The position numbers and the translations under genes are program-made. Source: Verrucomicrobiota bacterium (lineage in GTDB: Bacteria > Verrucomicrobiota > Verrucomicrobiia > Verrucomicrobiales > Akkermansiaceae). Taken from it: a stretch of DNA of 64,000 nucleotides. How positions within the stretch are numbered: position 1 is the first letter of the stretch; each line of letters begins with the position of its first letter. Location of the stretch: positions 1 to 64,000 of the forward strand of contig JAFLEH010000011.1 in the NCBI GenBank assembly GCA_017301995.1, written 5' to 3'. The notes beneath the pieces were generated by a model. The model ran no database searches and was not told the origin of the DNA. It was given only the letters and a program-made list of their open reading frames with translations. This document shows positions 62,466-64,000 of the stretch, one piece after another.

Positions 62466-63395
62466 CTAACGGGCGGTCGCGAACGGATTGGCGGATTCGC
62501 GTTTTTCGATTTCGGAGGGCATCCATGTCCAGGGATCGGCGCCTTTTTCGAGGAACGCGGCCAGGCCGATCACGCCGACGTTGCGGGTATCGCCGTGGCG
62601 GGTGTTGGCGTAGGAACCGGAAACCGTGGAGAACTTGAAGGCCGCCACCGCGTCGTAGCTGGTGCGGAAGCCCTTTACCTCCAGCGTCTCGCCGGCGGGA
62701 ATCACATAGCCGGGGCGGCTGACGCTCGCCGGTTTTCCATCCATCACGTCCAGCCCGTCCACGCTGAGCACCACCAGCACCCGGGTTTTGCAGCGGTTTT
62801 TCAAAACGATGCTGTAAGTCGATCCGTTGCGGCCTTCCACGTAGCGCCGGTGGTTTCCGTAGGACTTGTAGGCCGGAAGCATACCGAAGGATCCCTTGAT
62901 ACCCCACTCGATGATCCCGCCGGCCGCCTGCTGCATGCCTTCAACCCGCATGTCCTTCACATCCATGGCCTTGAGACCTTCGGAATCGTTGTAGTAGATG
63001 GCGTCCACGCCGTAGGGTTTGGCGGAAGCGCGGTTGAAACGGGTGTCGCCCAGCGGCGATTTCACCGATCCGCCCCACTGGGTCGCCAGGCCGGGACGCT
63101 CCTTGGGCTTCTGCGCGAAGGCCTCGGCCTGCGAAACCGATCCCGGGGATGGCGAATTCCATGGAATCTTCGACTGCGAAGTCGCAGGCGCGGGCGCGGG
63201 CGCCGACCTCCATTTCGAAGGCGAGTCCGCCCATTCCTCCACATAGGTCCCGTTCGAGTCATATGGGCCGGAACCCATCCGCGAATCAGACGAGCAAGCC
63301 CCCAGCCACACGGCGGCGGAAACCGTCAGCAATCCTTTGAAAATCGATCCGCTCCGCGTGCGAAGCGCCAGCTTGAGGCAGGTGAGTGCGTTCAT
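62466..63395 (-). CDS. Lipoprotein, unknown function, divergent from the BlaI-type regulator
   Basis: 309 aa from MNALTCLKLAL; the longer upstream frame crosses the regulatory region. Lipobox: ...TVSAAVWLGACSSDS, so the mature protein is lipid-anchored. The mature body has an early Pro/Ala-rich linker (RSAPAPAPATSQSK) and a C-terminal domain with V-L-V-V-L-S-V-D-G-L-D-V-M-D-G and GYVIPAGETLEVKGFR (~200-270), like a beta-rich secreted domain common in this phylum. The last part has FSTVSGSYANTRHGDTRNVG. No enzymatic motif. Its 5' end is two bases from an operator copy, so it is probably repressed by the BlaI-like protein. Confidence 0.75.
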   Translation of the reverse strand: MNALTCLKLALRTRSGSIFKGLLTVSAAVWLGACSSDSRMGSGPYDSNGTYVEEWADSPSKWRSAPAPAPATSQSKIPWNSPSPGSVSQAEAFAQKPKERPGLATQWGGSVKSPLGDTRFNRASAKPYGVDAIYYNDSEGLKAMDVKDMRVEGMQQAAGGIIEWGIKGSFGMLPAYKSYGNHRRYVEGRNGSTYSIVLKNRCKTRVLVVLSVDGLDVMDGKPASVSRPGYVIPAGETLEVKGFRTSYDAVAAFKFSTVSGSYANTRHGDTRNVGVIGLAAFLEKGADPWTWMPSEIEKRESANPFATAR

Positions 63396-63397
63396 GG

Positions 63398-63413
63398 TGC
63401 TGGAAAAACAGCA
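63398..63413. promoter_or_regulatory. Operator site 1 of the BlaI-type regulator
   Basis: TGCTGGAAAAACAGCA, an interrupted palindrome (TGCTG...CAGCA). In reverse orientation it reads TGCTGTTTTTCCAGCA, nearly identical to sites 2 and 3. It lies two bases before the lipoprotein start codon. Confidence 0.7.
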
Positions 63414-63441
63414 TTTCAGGGGGCGGGTGTCAAATAAAAAA

Positions 63442-63457
63442 TGCAGTTTTTTCAGCA
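63442..63457. promoter_or_regulatory. Operator site 2 of the BlaI-type regulator
   Basis: TGCAGTTTTTTCAGCA. It matches the 16-bp consensus TGC-N-G-K-TTTTT-Y-CAGCA. It lies mid-way in the divergent region, in an AT-rich block (AAATAAAAAATGC / GCATTTTATTT) that is itself nearly palindromic. Confidence 0.7.
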
Positions 63458-63464
63458 TTTTATT

Positions 63465-63480
63465 TGCGGTTTTTCCAGCA
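63465..63480. promoter_or_regulatory. Operator site 3 of the BlaI-type regulator
   Basis: TGCGGTTTTTCCAGCA, overlapping the probable promoter of the regulator gene and ending where its GGGGGT Shine-Dalgarno-like stretch begins (63481), 17 bases before the ATG. Confidence 0.7.
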
Positions 63481-63497
63481 GGGGGTAAAATCGGGCC

Positions 63498-63890
63498 ATG
63501 AAATCGCTGTTTGACAAGGGATTGTCGAGGCGCGAGCGGCAGGTGATGGATATCCTGTTCCGGCTCGGGCAGGCGTCGGCGCAGGAGGTTTTGGATCACC
63601 TGCCCGACCCGCCGGGCTATTCGGCGATCCGGGCGCTGTTATCGACTTTGGAGCAGAAGGGCTTGGTGGTGGTGCACGGCAAGGATGCCAGGCGTTACAT
63701 TTACAAGGCGTCGGTGCCGGAGCAGAAAGCCAAGCGATCGGCGCTGAGCAACCTGCTGCATACGTTTTTCGAGGGCAAACCGGAGAAGCTCGTGGCTTCA
63801 TTGTTAGATCCTGGCGACCAGAAACTTTCGGCTGAGGAAATCGAGCGGATCCGCAGCCTGATCACCCATCCGCAGGATACCGGAACATGA
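63498..63890 (+). CDS. BlaI/MecI/CopY-family repressor
   Basis: 130 aa, normal for the family. Winged-helix DNA-binding half (LSRRERQVMDILFRLGQASAQEVLDHLPD...Y-S-A-I-R-A-L-L-S-T-L-E-Q-K-G-L-V-V-V-H-G-K-D-A-R-R-Y-I-Y) and a C-terminal dimerisation half. BlaI-type repressors dissociate from operators when cleaved by a partner membrane protease (BlaR1/MecR1 type). The next gene starts in an ATGA overlap and begins with a membrane helix, matching such a partner. Three 16-bp operator-like sites lie between this gene and the divergent lipoprotein gene, so it very probably controls both and itself. Confidence 0.92.
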   Translation: MKSLFDKGLSRRERQVMDILFRLGQASAQEVLDHLPDPPGYSAIRALLSTLEQKGLVVVHGKDARRYIYKASVPEQKAKRSALSNLLHTFFEGKPEKLVASLLDPGDQKLSAEEIERIRSLITHPQDTGT

Positions 63891-64000
63891 GCGCGCTGAT
63901 CGTACAAACCCTCGGGATTTCGCTGGTGGCGCTGTTGGTGCTGGTGGCGCTGGAGCGTCGCGGTTGGCGCGGGCTGGGTTTCCTGCAACGGCTGGCGCTG
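63887..64000 (+). CDS. Start of probable BlaR1/M56-type membrane partner (partial)
   Basis: Only 38 codons are inside the window: MSALIVQTLGISLVALLVLV is a membrane helix, followed by ALERRGWRGLGFLQRLAL. It overlaps the repressor stop (ATGA). BlaI-family repressors are commonly encoded with an M56-family metalloprotease sensor whose first segment is a membrane helix; the metal-binding region lies beyond the window, so the call is by context. Confidence 0.55.
   Translation, partial: MSALIVQTLGISLVALLVLVALERRGWRGLGFLQRLAL

Noticed and set aside
1..64000. tRNA or rRNA genes
   Set aside because: No T-loop GTTCGA-type core with matching acceptor stems was found on either strand by eye; tRNAscan-SE would be decisive.

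Overview
The window looks like chromosomal DNA of a high-GC member of Verrucomicrobiota, probably a Luteolibacter/Akkermansiaceae-type bacterium. The signs are a Verru_Chthon cassette protein A, PEP-CTERM surface proteins without a local exosortase, giant secreted beta-strand, CARDB and lamin-tail proteins, an ECF sigma factor paired with a transmembrane Ser/Thr kinase, a Y1 (RAYT) transposase and rare Shine-Dalgarno sites. No rRNA, tRNA, CRISPR array or prophage was seen. Assignment is by family recognition only; nothing was searched.

Layout. 1-18 kb is an extracellular/surface block on the plus strand: an autotransporter-type beta-strand repeat protein whose 5' end looks damaged, a PEP-CTERM protein, then an overlapping operon (VccA, a small secreted protein, a 1931-aa lamin-tail/LamG/CotH protein), and a secreted GH127 arabinofuranosidase-like enzyme. 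18-24 kb holds small housekeeping and unknown genes: an RbfA-like protein, an overlapping GNAT-nitrilase-thioredoxin-fold operon, and a minus-strand set with acylphosphatase, MarC and two unknown envelope proteins. 24-30 kb is an envelope-biogenesis block: a lipoprotein translationally coupled to a 1221-aa protein with POTRA-like domains at the N-terminus and a SurA-like region at the C-terminus, followed by an MsbA-type ABC transporter.

30-40 kb is mostly minus strand: a PEP-CTERM protein; a small secreted protein that is a free-standing copy of the extracytoplasmic module of the kinase further along; a SIMPL protein; a VanW / ketosynthase / methyltransferase trio; a small membrane protein; the kinase and its ECF sigma factor. 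A roughly 30-bp sequence recurs upstream of three of these genes. 40-56 kb has an amidase, a sulfatase, full-length gcvP, a 2120-aa protein with 16 CARDB repeats, then asd, a farnesyl diphosphate synthase-type gene, a small membrane protein and a rhomboid protease.

56-62.4 kb is an accessory patch: a RAYT transposase element, an RHS/YD-repeat gene fragment bounded by element ends, an AraC regulator divergent from a UroD-superfamily protein and a fucose-permease-like transporter, then an internally deleted copy of the RAYT element. The window ends with a lipoprotein divergent from a BlaI-type repressor and the start of its partner. Three near-identical 16-bp operators lie in the gap between them.

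Best candidates for something undescribed are the POTRA-SurA-like fusion, the kinase sensor module with its secreted paralogue and the shared upstream element, the AraC/UroD-like/permease locus, the VanW-ketosynthase-methyltransferase trio, and the BlaI-type operator array.
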